Counted from the stretch's first letter, positions 1-8,700 are shown. The stretch is 64,000 bases of DNA from UBA7239 sp964509075 (GCA_964509075.1 CAZDWC010000001.1:62001-126000); one strand, 5' to 3'. Program-made: numbers and translations. Notes: generated from the letters alone by a model not told the origin.

Positions 1-187
1 CTACGACCACTTCCGTCTGCCGTTAACGGCAGATGTGGAAAACAGCTTCTTGCGGTATGCTGCCGAGCACCCGATGGGCAAGCATGGAAAACATGATTAC
101 CGTCTGGAAGAATATGGCCTGACTGAAAAGCAGATCGTCGACCGCTTCGCTTTCTATATAGATCGCTTTGCCGTGCCGATGGGGTGA
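1..187 (+). CDS. sulfotransferase family protein, C-terminal end (partial)
   Basis: The reading frame is open from base 2 to a TGA at 185-187 and gives about 61 residues; the start lies outside the window. The tail contains HPMGKHGKHDYRLEEYGL followed by an amphipathic stretch ending FAFYIDRF. This resembles the C-terminus of Sulfotransfer_3-type sulfotransferases, in which a KHG.H.Y.LEDFGL-like segment precedes the last helix. Sulfotransferases move sulfate from PAPS to an acceptor. The PAPS-binding part is not in the window, so the family call rests on the tail alone. An unrelated lipoprotein gene follows after 56 bases. Confidence 0.6.
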   Translation, partial: YDHFRLPLTADVENSFLRYAAEHPMGKHGKHDYRLEEYGLTEKQIVDRFAFYIDRFAVPMG

Positions 188-243
188 ATTTGTTGCCGCT
201 GTTCAGATTCTGGCTACTCCATTGACTGACACAGGGAATACAC

Positions 244-672
244 ATGATTGATAACAAACGTATGTACGTTGTTGCGGCTCTGGCTGCGGGTACGCTGGTG
301 TTGGCTGGCTGCAAGAAAGATGCTGGTGCAAAAGAGATCGAATTGCCGGAAGGCAAGGTGCACATCGGTGCCCAGTGGGCTGGCAATGATCTCTGGATAG
401 AGAGCTTTGATCCCAAGACCGGCACATGCACCTTTGTGCAGTATCAGGCAGGTAAACCGGTTGATGCGACGGCGATCACGCTAAAAAATTGCAAGCCAGG
501 CGCTGCTGGCGGCATGATGCGCCCCAACCTTCCCAATATGATGAATCGTAAGGGCATGCCAATGACAGGTGGCGGCAAGCCAGGTATGCCGAAACCACAT
601 GGCATGGCTCAGCCGGCTAATCCTCCTGCAAATTCCGGCGACGCGGCGCCGACAGAAAAACCAGCAGAGTAA
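244..672 (+). CDS. putative lipoprotein of unknown function
   Basis: The 142-residue product starts with a lipoprotein signal: a short basic N-terminus, a hydrophobic run and the lipobox LAGC, with the lipidated Cys at residue 23. The mature part has a small folded-looking segment (about residues 30-80) containing one Cys pair. A low-complexity tail rich in Pro, Gly, Met and Asn follows, ending in Ala/Pro/Glu. An AGGGA Shine-Dalgarno-like sequence lies 6-7 bases before the ATG. I do not recognise the family. The Met/Gly/Pro tail could be a flexible linker or metal-binding region, but no catalytic motif is visible. A terminator follows, so it is probably transcribed alone. Confidence 0.75.
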   Translation: MIDNKRMYVVAALAAGTLVLAGCKKDAGAKEIELPEGKVHIGAQWAGNDLWIESFDPKTGTCTFVQYQAGKPVDATAITLKNCKPGAAGGMMRPNLPNMMNRKGMPMTGGGKPGMPKPHGMAQPANPPANSGDAAPTEKPAE

Positions 673-704
673 TAGCTGGTCAGTAACGTTTCTGCAAGAC
701 ATTG

Positions 705-733
705 CCTGTCGGCGATCTGCCGGCAGGTTTTTT
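705..733 (+). terminator. Rho-independent terminator after the lipoprotein gene
   Basis: A nine-base-pair stem (CCTGTCGGC with GCCGGCAGG, one T-G pair) and a 5-base loop are followed by six T residues. It separates the lipoprotein gene from the convergent rsmB gene. Confidence 0.75.
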
Positions 734-779
734 GTTGGTGAAAGCCTGCGACTTGGCGGGCACTGGCAGTGTCAATGCG

Positions 780-2114
780 TTATCTTGCTTCTTGCGTCAG
801 TTTCTTCACAAGGCGGGAATAATAAAAGCCGTCGTTGTTCTGTGATGGAAGTAGTTGTCGCCCACAGTCGGTTTTTATTCCCCAGACAGCCTCGATCGTT
901 TTGACTTCTGCATCTGTGTGATCGTGCAGAAAGGCATTGATCACGTTTTCATTTTCCTGCGGCAGTATTGAGCAGGTTGTGTATAACAGTACTCCGCCGG
1001 GCTGCAGCAGTGGCCACAGATTATCGAGCAATTGGCGCTGGCGCACGGCCAGCGCGGCAATGTCACTTTCGCGTCGCAGGTGCTTGATGTCCGGGTGGCG
1101 GCGAATCACGCCAGTGCCGGAGCAGGGTGCGTCCAGCAGAATCCTGTCAAACAAAACACCGTCATGCCATGACGCGGGTTGTGCGGCATCTGCACAAATC
1201 ACTGTTGCCTGCAGATGCAGGCGCGATAAGTTTTCATGAACCCGTTGCAGGCGTTTTTCGTCGTTGTCGAGAGCAACCAGTTCGCTGAGTGCTGGCTGTA
1301 GTTCCAGCATGTGTCCGGTCTTGCCGCCTGGTGCACAGCAGGCGTCGAGTGCACGCTGGCCTGGTTGCAAGTCCAGCAGTGGCGCGCAGAGTTGGGCGGC
1401 TACATCCTGTACGGAAAAGTCGCCGTCAAGGAAGCCGGGTAATGCTTCCACGCCGACCGCATGCTCGAGCAGCAGAGAGCTTGGTGCGTGTGCATTTGTG
1501 GTCGCGACAATGTTTTTATCGGCAAGCTGTTGTCGGTAGATTTCGGCTGTATGGTGAAGGCTATTGACACGCAGAGTCATGCCGCCCGGTTGGTTGTTGG
1601 CAGCAAAAATATCTGCAGACTGTTCAGGCCAGGCTTTCTCAATCATCGCCCTGAGCCAGGCGGGATGGTTGTGGTGCGCAACGGGAATACGGGCTATTTT
1701 TTCGGCTAACTCGTTTTGTTGGCGCAGATAGTTGCGCAATACGCCATTTATCAATTTCCCTGCCCAGTCTTTTTTCAAAGCCTTGGCTGCGTCGACACTC
1801 AGGCTGACGGCCGCATGTTCGGCAGTGCGCATGTGCCGCAACTGGTATAGTCCAATCAACAACAATGCCTGTATATCGCCGTCTTTTTTTTGCAGCGGTT
1901 TTTGCAGCAGGAGTTGCGTAATCGCATCAAGCTCACAGGAAAAGCGCAGTGTGCCGTAACACAATTCCGCCAGCAGGCTGCGATCATTGTCTGCAACAGT
2001 CTGCTGCGCGGCGGGAAGCGTTTCGCCCAGCGAACGGCCGTGTTGCAGAACGCTGTTGATCACCTGTGCGGCTACAGCACGGGTATTGTGTGTTTTTCGC
2101 GTCACGGGGCGCAC
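780..2114 (-). CDS. rsmB: 16S rRNA (cytosine-967-C5)-methyltransferase RsmB
   Basis: The 444-residue protein has the size of the RsmB/Fmu family, which methylates C967 of 16S rRNA using S-adenosylmethionine. An N-terminal NusB-like RNA-binding domain (about residues 1-140) precedes a Rossmann methyltransferase domain. The SAM-binding motif is LDACCAPGGKTGHML. The catalytic motif DAPCSGTGVIRRHPDI contains the Pro-Cys of m5C enzymes, and the second conserved Cys lies in TTCSILPQEN. The gene is last in the def-fmt-rsmB operon, starting one base after the fmt stop, the usual gammaproteobacterial order. trkA, which often follows, is absent here. Confidence 0.96.
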   Translation of the reverse strand: MRPVTRKTHNTRAVAAQVINSVLQHGRSLGETLPAAQQTVADNDRSLLAELCYGTLRFSCELDAITQLLLQKPLQKKDGDIQALLLIGLYQLRHMRTAEHAAVSLSVDAAKALKKDWAGKLINGVLRNYLRQQNELAEKIARIPVAHHNHPAWLRAMIEKAWPEQSADIFAANNQPGGMTLRVNSLHHTAEIYRQQLADKNIVATTNAHAPSSLLLEHAVGVEALPGFLDGDFSVQDVAAQLCAPLLDLQPGQRALDACCAPGGKTGHMLELQPALSELVALDNDEKRLQRVHENLSRLHLQATVICADAAQPASWHDGVLFDRILLDAPCSGTGVIRRHPDIKHLRRESDIAALAVRQRQLLDNLWPLLQPGGVLLYTTCSILPQENENVINAFLHDHTDAEVKTIEAVWGIKTDCGRQLLPSQNNDGFYYSRLVKKLTQEAR

Positions 2115-2115
2115 A

Positions 2116-3066
2116 TTATGTAAGTTGCATGCCGGCTGATAGTGGCAGCAGCTGGCCGTTGATAATGTCGCGCATCAGCATGCGGTTGCGGTTGGGCAAC
2201 TGCAGCTCCTGCAGCAGCAGCGCACCATCGCCACAGGCAATCAGTAGCCCGTTTGCGTCGCAGTCGAGGACGGTGCCCGGTGAGGCATGTGTAGCCTGAC
2301 CGGCAGTGGATGCGGACCACACACGCAAGCGTTCGCCATCCGGCAACAGGCACCAGCACACAGGAAACGGGTTGAATGCGCGAATTTGGTCGCACAGGAC
2401 TGTAGCGCTGCGGGTGAAATCCAGTCTGGCGTCTTCCTTGCTCAACTTGTGTGCGTAGGTCGCAAGCTTGTCATCCTGTGCTTGCGGTTGTGTGTGGCCC
2501 CTGCTGATGGCTTCCAATGCGGTGAGTAGTGCCTGCGGCCCCAGTTTCGCAAGCTTGTCATGTAGTGTGCCGCCAGTGTCGTCAGGCTGGACAGTGCAGT
2601 TGAGGCGGTGAATAACCGGGCCGGTATCGAGGCCGGCTTCCATTTGCATGATGCAAATCCCTGTTTCCTTGTCACCCGCTTCAATGGCGCGCTGGATGGG
2701 CGCCGCACCGCGCCAGCGCGGCAGCAGTGAGGCATGGACATTGATGCAACCGTGGCGCGGTATATCGAGGACGGTTTGCGGCAACAACAAGCCATAGGCG
2801 ACAACGACCATAATGTCCGGTGCCAGTGCCGCCAGTTCGGATTGCGCTTGTCCATCACGCAAGGTCTGGGGTTGGTAAACCGGCAGGGCATGCTGTTCCG
2901 CAAGTTGTTTGACAGGGCTGGCAGCAAGTTTCTTGCCGCGCCCTGCGGGGCGATCCGGTTGGGTATAGACGGCTATCACCTGATGAGAGCTGTCGAGCAG
3001 GGCTGCAAGATGAGCGGCGGCGAATTCAGGTGTCCCGGCAAAGACAATGCGCAACGGGCCAGACAC
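2116..3066 (-). CDS. fmt: methionyl-tRNA formyltransferase
   Basis: The 316-residue protein matches the usual length of Fmt, which formylates initiator Met-tRNA with 10-formyl-tetrahydrofolate. The N-terminal catalytic domain begins with a Rossmann-like strand (RIVFAGTPEFAA). It contains the folate/formyl-transfer signature INVHASLLPRWRGAAPIQRA, with the catalytic Asn-His. The C-terminal OB-fold tRNA-binding domain begins near residue 205. It lies two bases after def and one base before rsmB, so the three are surely cotranscribed and act together on protein N-termini and ribosome maturation. Confidence 0.97.
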   Translation of the reverse strand: MSGPLRIVFAGTPEFAAAHLAALLDSSHQVIAVYTQPDRPAGRGKKLAASPVKQLAEQHALPVYQPQTLRDGQAQSELAALAPDIMVVVAYGLLLPQTVLDIPRHGCINVHASLLPRWRGAAPIQRAIEAGDKETGICIMQMEAGLDTGPVIHRLNCTVQPDDTGGTLHDKLAKLGPQALLTALEAISRGHTQPQAQDDKLATYAHKLSKEDARLDFTRSATVLCDQIRAFNPFPVCWCLLPDGERLRVWSASTAGQATHASPGTVLDCDANGLLIACGDGALLLQELQLPNRNRMLMRDIINGQLLPLSAGMQLT

Positions 3067-3068
3067 GA

Positions 3069-3575
3069 TTACTCTCCGTCCCGATGCTTTTTTTCCAGCT
3101 TCTTGCGAATGCGCGTGCGTTTCAGATCCGAAATATGATCGACAAACAGTTTGCCGTTCAGGTGATCCACTTCATGCTGGATACACACAGCGAGCAGACC
3201 CTGGGGCTCGATTTCAAAGGCCTCTCCATTGCGATCCAGCGCTCGCACTTTCACATGCTGAGGTCGTGTTACCGTCTCGTAGAAACCGGGAACAGACAGG
3301 CAGCCTTCGTCGTACTCGCAGATCGCTTCATCCAGAACGGTGATCTCCGGGTTGATGAAGACCAGAGGTTCCTGCTTGTCTTCCGACACATCAATGACGA
3401 CCACGCGCTCGTGTACATTGATCTGGGTGGCGGCCAGGCCTACGCCGGGTGCGGCATACATGGTTTCAAACATGTCGTCGATCAGGCGACGAATGCGCTC
3501 GTCAACCTGCGCAACGGTTTTCGCCTGTGTTCTCAGGCGGGGGTCGGGAAATTCCAGAATCTCGAGCAGGGCCAT
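3069..3575 (-). CDS. def: peptide deformylase
   Basis: The 168-residue protein has all three deformylase motifs in order: GVGLAATQ, EGCLSVPG (metal Cys) and QHEVDHLNG (metal HExxH-type histidines and catalytic Glu). It removes the N-formyl group from nascent proteins and uses Fe2+ or a similar metal. It is first in the def-fmt-rsmB operon. The 181-base gap to the divergent LysM gene must hold both promoters; I could not pick a convincing pair. The LysM gene divergent from def is an arrangement known from pseudomonads. Confidence 0.97.
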   Translation of the reverse strand: MALLEILEFPDPRLRTQAKTVAQVDERIRRLIDDMFETMYAAPGVGLAATQINVHERVVVIDVSEDKQEPLVFINPEITVLDEAICEYDEGCLSVPGFYETVTRPQHVKVRALDRNGEAFEIEPQGLLAVCIQHEVDHLNGKLFVDHISDLKRTRIRKKLEKKHRDGE

Positions 3576-3756
3576 AGTCGTTGCGGGCAGTTTTGTGATG
3601 AACTTCTAGTAATCTGACAGCTTGCGCTGCTAAGATGATGATCCTAAAGCAAATAGCTCGCTTTTGATGTTGAGTTGCCTCGGTGCAGGGCGTAGTATAC
3701 ACGAGGTCACGCTATACGGCGCCGGACGCGGTGCCTCACTCATGGGATGACAAACA

Positions 3757-4824
3757 ATGTTCATAAAAAACGTGCTGAAACGAAACGTATTGGGCTTTCT
3801 GGGCGCTTTCGTATTGAGTTTTGCCGCCTTGGCTGAAGATGTACAGCTGGCGGACAATCACCCTGACAGCTATATCGTCAAGAAAGGCGACACGTTGTGG
3901 GATATTTCGGGAAAGTTCCTCGAAAAACCATGGTTGTGGCCGGAAATCTGGCATGCCAATCCGGAAATTGCCAATCCTCACCTCATTTATCCGGGCGATA
4001 CGCTCAAGCTGGTCTACATTGACGGCAAGCCGCGCCTGGTCGTGGATCGTGGCGAAGCGGGTAAAACCGTCAAAATGTCCCCGGGCGATGGCAAGTTGGC
4101 ACCAGAAGCGCGTATTGAGGCGCTGGAAGCACCGATCCCGGCGATTCCACTGGATATGATCGACCCATTCCTGTCGGGTACACGTGTGGTATCTCCGGGA
4201 GCGCTGGAAAAAGCCCCCTATACCTTGATGGGCAGCCAGCAGCATATTGTTACCGGAACGGGTGACCTTGTGTATGCGCGTGGCAGCTTCGATCCGGACG
4301 TGCCGGTTTATGGCTTGTACCGCAAGGGTAAACTGTATACCGATGATGCCACCGGCGAAGTGCTCGGTGTGCAGGCCATTGATCTTGGTGCGGCCAGAGT
4401 CAAGTCGGTGGAGGGTGATGTTGCCCAATTGTCGATCTTGCGCAGTACACAGGAAACCCGCATCAACGACCGTCTGTTGCCGAGTGAAGAGCGCAAGCTC
4501 AACTCGATTTTCTATCCAAGTGCCCCCGAGAAAAACATTGAAGGTGTGATCCTTGATGTTGAGGGGGGCGTCAGCCAGATCGGCCCGATGAGTGTGGTGT
4601 TGATCAACCGAGGTGAACGCGAAGGTCTGGTGCCGGGCAATGTGCTGGCTATCTACCAGAAGGGTGAAAGCGTCCGTGATCCAGTGACCGGTGAGTGGGT
4701 CAAGTTGATGAATGAGCGATCGGGCATGTTGATGGTTTTCAATGTGTTTGAAAAAACCAGCTTTGCTCTGGTATTGCAAGCGGATCGTCCGCTAGCTGTG
4801 GCAGACGTCGTCAAAAATCCCTGA
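3757..4824 (+). CDS. LysM domain protein, periplasmic
   Basis: The 355-residue product has a cleavable signal peptide (hydrophobic stretch FLGAFVLSFAALA, cleavage near residue 24). One LysM domain at about residues 38-90 (YIVKKGDTLWDISGKFLEKP to HLIYPGDTLKL) should bind peptidoglycan. The remaining 260 residues form a conserved domain of unknown function typical of the LysM protein encoded divergently from def in Pseudomonas-like bacteria. There is no peptidase motif, so a structural or regulatory role at the cell wall is more likely than hydrolysis. dprA and tsaC, which often follow, are missing; a strong terminator comes next. Confidence 0.85.
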   Translation: MFIKNVLKRNVLGFLGAFVLSFAALAEDVQLADNHPDSYIVKKGDTLWDISGKFLEKPWLWPEIWHANPEIANPHLIYPGDTLKLVYIDGKPRLVVDRGEAGKTVKMSPGDGKLAPEARIEALEAPIPAIPLDMIDPFLSGTRVVSPGALEKAPYTLMGSQQHIVTGTGDLVYARGSFDPDVPVYGLYRKGKLYTDDATGEVLGVQAIDLGAARVKSVEGDVAQLSILRSTQETRINDRLLPSEERKLNSIFYPSAPEKNIEGVILDVEGGVSQIGPMSVVLINRGEREGLVPGNVLAIYQKGESVRDPVTGEWVKLMNERSGMLMVFNVFEKTSFALVLQADRPLAVADVVKNP

Positions 4825-4839
4825 GCAAGTCGGGCTGCG

Positions 4840-4888
4840 CCCCTTGTGAACAGCAAATTATTGGCTGTTCACAAGGGGTTTTGTATTT
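4840..4888 (+). terminator. strong Rho-independent terminator
   Basis: A perfect 15-base inverted repeat (CCCCTTGTGAACAGC and its complement) with a 9-base loop is followed by TTTTGTATTTT. It ends the LysM transcript. Confidence 0.9.
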
Positions 4889-4929
4889 TACAGGTTCAGT
4901 GAGCAACGGCTTTTCGCAGCATATTCCCT

Positions 4930-5871
4930 ATGGCTTTCTACACAGCTCTCGATCAACAGGAGCTCCAGCAATTGCTGGAGTGCTATGGTATTAAAAAGCT
5001 GGACGATTGCCGTGGTGCTAGTGACGGCATTGAAAACAGCACTTATTTCCTGTTTGCTGGTCGTGACGAATATATACTCACCATTTTTGAAGAGCTTTCC
5101 GCTGAGGAATTGCCATTTTTCGTGCGATTGATGCAGTGGTTACATGAGCGTCAGTTGCCGGTTGCCTGCCCACTGCCCAGCAAGAGCGGCGTTGTCCTTC
5201 ATGCCCTATCCGGGAAGCCGGCACTGTTATTTCCCCGGCTGCCCGGCCGCCATCCGTCTCCGCTAACGATTTCTCATTGTGAACAAGTCGGTCGCAGTCT
5301 TGGCCGGATGCATTCTGCAACGGTACATTATCCGGAACGGCGTCATAACGCGCGTGGCACGCTCTGGATGCAGCAGGGCAGGGAGCGTCTGCAGGGGCTT
5401 GTCGATGCTGATGATCTGGACTTGCTTGATGGGCAGATTACCAATGCGCTTGAGCTGCGCGCACTGTCGATACCTATGGGTGTTATTCACGGGGATTTGT
5501 TTCACGATAATGCGTTATTTGATGATGGCAGGCTGACCGGTGTTATTGACTTCTACAATGCTTGCACCGACATTTTGCTGCTGGATCTGGCCATTGTGCT
5601 CAATGACTGGTGCGCTGCACAGGATGGTGGCATTGATGAAGCCAAGGCTCGGTCGCTATTGGGTGCGTATGAGCGTGAGCGACCTCTTACGACTCAGGAG
5701 CGGCAACATTGGCAGGCGGTATTACAGTTGGCTGCTTGTCGGTTCTGGTTATCACGCTTGTTGCAGGAAAAGCTGCCAGCGCGGCCTGGTGTGGTGCACG
5801 CCCACAAGCCTTCGGCGGAGTATCGCCAGCGTTTGTGTTACCACCAGCGCGTTACTGCGGACTATTTATGA
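4930..5871 (+). CDS. thrB: homoserine kinase, aminoglycoside-phosphotransferase fold
   Basis: The 313-residue protein is the ThrB type found in Pseudomonas and Xanthomonas, which belongs to the APH/choline kinase fold and not the GHMP fold of E. coli ThrB. It phosphorylates L-homoserine in threonine synthesis. The N-terminal lobe has the nucleotide-binding segment SDGIENSTYFL. The catalytic loop reads VIHGDLFHDNALF, and the metal-binding Asp lies in GVIDFYNA. An internal copy of the fold's Trp/Leu-rich C-terminal helices follows. The gene stands alone, without thrA or thrC nearby. Confidence 0.93.
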   Translation: MAFYTALDQQELQQLLECYGIKKLDDCRGASDGIENSTYFLFAGRDEYILTIFEELSAEELPFFVRLMQWLHERQLPVACPLPSKSGVVLHALSGKPALLFPRLPGRHPSPLTISHCEQVGRSLGRMHSATVHYPERRHNARGTLWMQQGRERLQGLVDADDLDLLDGQITNALELRALSIPMGVIHGDLFHDNALFDDGRLTGVIDFYNACTDILLLDLAIVLNDWCAAQDGGIDEAKARSLLGAYERERPLTTQERQHWQAVLQLAACRFWLSRLLQEKLPARPGVVHAHKPSAEYRQRLCYHQRVTADYL

Positions 5872-5970
5872 GAATTAATCTTATTTACGGCTGATCTCTG
5901 GTTTTTTCTTTCCTTGCCTGTTTTTTTATCTATTTGATTTTTAATGAATTTTAATTTAATTGAAAAAAAT

Positions 5971-6040
5971 GTGTTACCGAGCTTGCAAGCCTGGAAATAT
6001 TTGTTACTATGAGTAACAGACAGTAACGAAATTTGTTACC
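5971..6040. promoter_or_regulatory. promoter-like region with a cluster of GTTAC/GTAAC cores
   Basis: Five copies of the core GTTAC or its complement lie in 67 bases, at 5973, 6003, 6013, 6023 and 6035. Two of them form the perfect inverted repeat TGTTACT-ATG-AGTAACA at 6002-6018. A sigma70-like promoter overlaps it: TTGCAA at 5983-5988, a 16-base spacer, TACTAT at 6005-6010. The palindrome covers the -10 box, as an operator would. A perfect GCTTGCAAGC palindrome at 5981-5990 overlaps the -35 box. No regulator is identified. Confidence 0.5.
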
Positions 6041-6095
6041 TCTGAACCCCCTGAGAAAGTTTCAGCCCGGCCATTTTAGCCGGGCTTTTTATTTT
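6017..6095 (+). ncRNA. candidate small regulatory RNA
   Basis: A promoter-like sequence just upstream would start a transcript near base 6017, and a Rho-independent terminator ends at about 6095, giving an RNA of about 75-80 bases with no useful ORF. It can form three successive hairpins: GTAAC/GTTAC around 6023-6039, CTGAAC with GTTTCAG (one bulge) at 6042-6065, and the terminator. The second loop carries CCCCCTGAG, a C-rich unpaired stretch of the kind that can pair with Shine-Dalgarno sequences. The region lies between thrB and a convergent membrane-protein gene. The alternative is that only the terminator is real and serves thrB. Confidence 0.42.
6064..6095 (+). terminator. Rho-independent terminator
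   Basis: AGCCCGGC and GCCGGGCT form an 8-base-pair stem with a 7-base loop, followed by TTTTATTTT. It is about 190 bases after the thrB stop, far for a simple thrB terminator. Confidence 0.85.
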
Positions 6096-6165
6096 CCGGC
6101 TCTTTCCGGATTCTCAATTCCTTTCTTTTCTCTGCTATCCAGTTTTCAGGAATGGATCTGGCTAC

Positions 6166-7494
6166 TCAGGCTGGAAGATTGCACAGCTGTTCTATCTGTT
6201 TGTCCAGTAAACGCTGATGGCTCTCGGCAAAACGCAGCATCCGGTAATAGATGCGACCTCCTGTACCGTTATCTGCTTCCAGCTCCAGTTGTTGTTGTCC
6301 TTCCAGCAAGGCGGCCACTTCTGCACTGAAAACCAGGTGTTGCGGGCTTGCCTGTTGGCAGAGCCACTGTGTGCGCTGCTCATCTGTGGCCTGCCCGGTA
6401 TTGCGTAGCAGGTCACTGTCACAGGCCTTGTGGCAGTCGATTGCCATTCTCCAGCCCAGAGCCAGAGCCAGTTCCTCGTCGCGGCAGCCTTGCAGAATTC
6501 CCTTGAGCAAGGCGGCGCAACAGGCGGCGTGCAGCGGTGCAGTGTCAGGCTGTTCCGGTTGTGCCGGGAAAAAAATCTTGATGTACGGCCCGGAAACAGG
6601 GGTGCGCTGGCCGCCGTAAAGCTGGGAGGCATTTTCAATGGCCGACTGCGATTTCTGCAGTAAGGCCCGGAGGCGGTCGCGACTGACCTGGCGCTGTAAC
6701 TGATCCAGATTATGGCAGTGCAGCATCAAATATGCGCCGCCCTGGACGGGGTTGAGCATGGCCGAGGCGGTTGCCAGGAGCGCAGCTGGAGAGGGTTGCA
6801 GTGCTGCATTGAGGTTGGCTTCCTGCTGTTGCAGCAATTCGCGGCAGATGCTGGCGTCAAAGCGCGGCGCGCCTGCGCCGTCATGTGGCAGCGCGCTGCG
6901 GAGGCTTGCGGGCAGCACATCCACCAGCTCCTGCGCGATGGCGGATTGCATGTCGCGAAGTTGTCGACCTTTGCGGTAACTCAGTATCAGTACGGCAGAC
7001 ATCACCAGGGCAAGACTCGCCAGCAGTACCCAGTAGATTTCGGTCTCTAGTTTTTCGATTTCGGCGGTATCGAGAGTCACCACCACGCGGCCCAGTACAT
7101 TGTCGCCGAGTGCAATGCTGGCAGGGTAATGATGTAGGTGCGGGCGACCATGGAGTTCTGATGGTGTTGCACCTGCCTGTGCCAGAAGCTGGTTCTGGAC
7201 ATCATAAACAGAGGCGCTAACCACAACCGGGGTTTTCAATAGACGCGCCAGGTGGGCTTGCAGGCCGATCAGGTCGTGCTGCATGGTGGCATCAATAGCG
7301 CTGTTCGCCAGTTGTGTTGCCACTGTGTTGCCGCAGGCATCGATGGATTGATCGATCAGTTGTGTGACGCGTGAACTGGCAAATGCTGCAATGACCAGTA
7401 TGCCGGCCAGAAACACGGCGCCGAAACTGGCTGCCAGGCGCAGGGTAAAGGATTGTCTCGCGGCATGCAGCAGCGGTGGCAGAAAGGCTGTCAC
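6166..7494 (-). CDS. inner-membrane sensor-like protein of unknown function
   Basis: The 442-residue protein has a basic N-terminus and a first transmembrane helix at about 20-42. A periplasmic segment of about 110 residues follows (sensor-like, containing ELHGRPHLHHYPAS), then a second helix at about 152-172 (VLLASLALVMSAVLILSY) and a cytoplasmic region. The cytoplasmic part ends in a domain that loosely resembles a degenerate class III cyclase fold, without its metal-binding aspartates. The two-helix N-terminal layout resembles AhpA/YtjB (Smp) family membrane proteins, a tentative match. It lies 75 bases downstream of the Mrp gene on the same strand. There are no kinase or GGDEF motifs. Confidence 0.7.
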   Translation of the reverse strand: MTAFLPPLLHAARQSFTLRLAASFGAVFLAGILVIAAFASSRVTQLIDQSIDACGNTVATQLANSAIDATMQHDLIGLQAHLARLLKTPVVVSASVYDVQNQLLAQAGATPSELHGRPHLHHYPASIALGDNVLGRVVVTLDTAEIEKLETEIYWVLLASLALVMSAVLILSYRKGRQLRDMQSAIAQELVDVLPASLRSALPHDGAGAPRFDASICRELLQQQEANLNAALQPSPAALLATASAMLNPVQGGAYLMLHCHNLDQLQRQVSRDRLRALLQKSQSAIENASQLYGGQRTPVSGPYIKIFFPAQPEQPDTAPLHAACCAALLKGILQGCRDEELALALGWRMAIDCHKACDSDLLRNTGQATDEQRTQWLCQQASPQHLVFSAEVAALLEGQQQLELEADNGTGGRIYYRMLRFAESHQRLLDKQIEQLCNLPA

Positions 7495-7569
7495 GGTGTC
7501 ACAAAATCTCTGGGTCCCCTGAAGGGCGCCGATTCTACCTGATAAAGCCCTTTGGCAGACAAGGGCTGG

Positions 7570-8661
7570 TCAGGATAGCTGCACGATGTTGGGGATGCTG
7601 TTGCCCAGCGGCAGGCTAGATAGTCGAGCCGCCAGTTGACGGGCAATTTCGCGATAGCTGGCAGCCAGTTTGCCATCAGGTTCGGCGATCACGGTTGGCT
7701 GGCCACTCCCTGCCTGTTCACGGATGCGGATATCCAGTGGCAGGGCTCCCAACAGCGGTGCCTGATATTCCGTGGCGAGCTGTTCGCCGCCGCCACTGCC
7801 GAAAATATGCTCGGTGTGGCCGCATTGTGAACACACATGCAGGCTCATGTTCTCGATGATGCCCAATACAGGGATATGAATCTTGCGGAAAGCTTCGATA
7901 CCTTTTTTGGCATCAAGCAGAGCGATGTCCTGCGGAGTGGTGACAATGACGGCAGCTGTCAGCGGTGCGGATTGTGACAGCGTCAGCTGGATGTCACCGG
8001 TGCCGGGTGGCATATCGATCAGCAGGTAATCGAGATCTTCCCACAAGGTCTGGTTCAGCAGTTGCTGCAAGGCGCCGCTGGCCATCGGGCCGCGCCAGAC
8101 CATCGGTGTGTTTTCCGTAACCAGTACGCCCATGGACATCAATTGCACGCCATGCGCAGTCAGTGGCACAAAATATTTCTGGTCGCGCGTATCGGGGCGG
8201 GCATCGGCAGCAATGCCCATCATCATGGGTAGGCTTGGGCCATAGATGTCGGCATCAAGCAGGCCGACCCGCGCACCTTCGGCGGTTAGTGCCAGTGCCA
8301 GATTGACGGCCGTGGTCGACTTGCCCACGCCGCCCTTGCCGGATGCAACAGCAATGATGTTGCTGACCTTGCGCATGGGAGCTGTTTTGCCCGTGATCTC
8401 ATGGGCGTTGATGCGCCAGCCGATCTGGAGATCCACTGCTTGAAGCGTTGGTATCTGCTGCAGGATCACTGCGCGCAGTGCCGAGGCCATCTCCTCGCGA
8501 AAACCGGCTGCCGGATAGCCGAGTTCGACCTCCAGTGTTGCCACGCCGTCATCGACACGGATGCGTCGCAGGCATTCGGCATCGAGTAGGTTGGCTTGCA
8601 GGTAGGGATCTGTCCACTGGCGCAGGGCATTCTCGATCTCGGGTATCAGGGATGTGGTCAT
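7570..8661 (-). CDS. apbC: Mrp/ApbC family iron-sulfur cluster carrier ATPase
   Basis: The 363-residue protein has an N-terminal MIP18/DUF59-like domain (about 1-90) and a ParA/MinD-type ATPase domain. The deviant Walker A motif is ASGKGGVGKSTTAVNLA. The C-terminal CSQCGHTEHIFGSGGG carries the CxxC that holds a 4Fe-4S cluster in this family. It carries and transfers Fe-S clusters in the cytoplasm. The frame is open upstream to 8775, but I chose the ATG at 8661: a TATAAT -10 box lies between the two starts, and the residues before 8661 do not look like the family. Confidence 0.93.
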   Translation of the reverse strand: MTTSLIPEIENALRQWTDPYLQANLLDAECLRRIRVDDGVATLEVELGYPAAGFREEMASALRAVILQQIPTLQAVDLQIGWRINAHEITGKTAPMRKVSNIIAVASGKGGVGKSTTAVNLALALTAEGARVGLLDADIYGPSLPMMMGIAADARPDTRDQKYFVPLTAHGVQLMSMGVLVTENTPMVWRGPMASGALQQLLNQTLWEDLDYLLIDMPPGTGDIQLTLSQSAPLTAAVIVTTPQDIALLDAKKGIEAFRKIHIPVLGIIENMSLHVCSQCGHTEHIFGSGGGEQLATEYQAPLLGALPLDIRIREQAGSGQPTVIAEPDGKLAASYREIARQLAARLSSLPLGNSIPNIVQLS

Positions 8662-8694
8662 GGCAGGGTACTGGGCAATCGTGCAAGGGGGCGC

Positions 8695-8700
8695 ATTATA
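8695..8700 (-). promoter_or_regulatory. -10 box of the apbC promoter
   Basis: The minus strand reads TATAAT, about 33 bases before the chosen apbC start, giving a leader of about 27 bases. The -35 region is weak (GTCGTT with an 18-base spacer). The remaining 8701-8940 stretch holds the upstream region of the divergent diguanylate cyclase gene; I see no gene or strong terminator in it. Confidence 0.5.

Noticed and set aside
3736..4779. Minus-strand ORF of 347 codons opposite the LysM gene
   Set aside because: It is a shadow of a gene with clear signal peptide and LysM motifs; its own translation has no recognisable motif or start signal.
6166..7494. Membrane protein as an active adenylate cyclase or histidine kinase
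   Set aside because: The C-terminal domain lacks the metal aspartates of class III cyclases, and there is no HisKA or HATPase motif.
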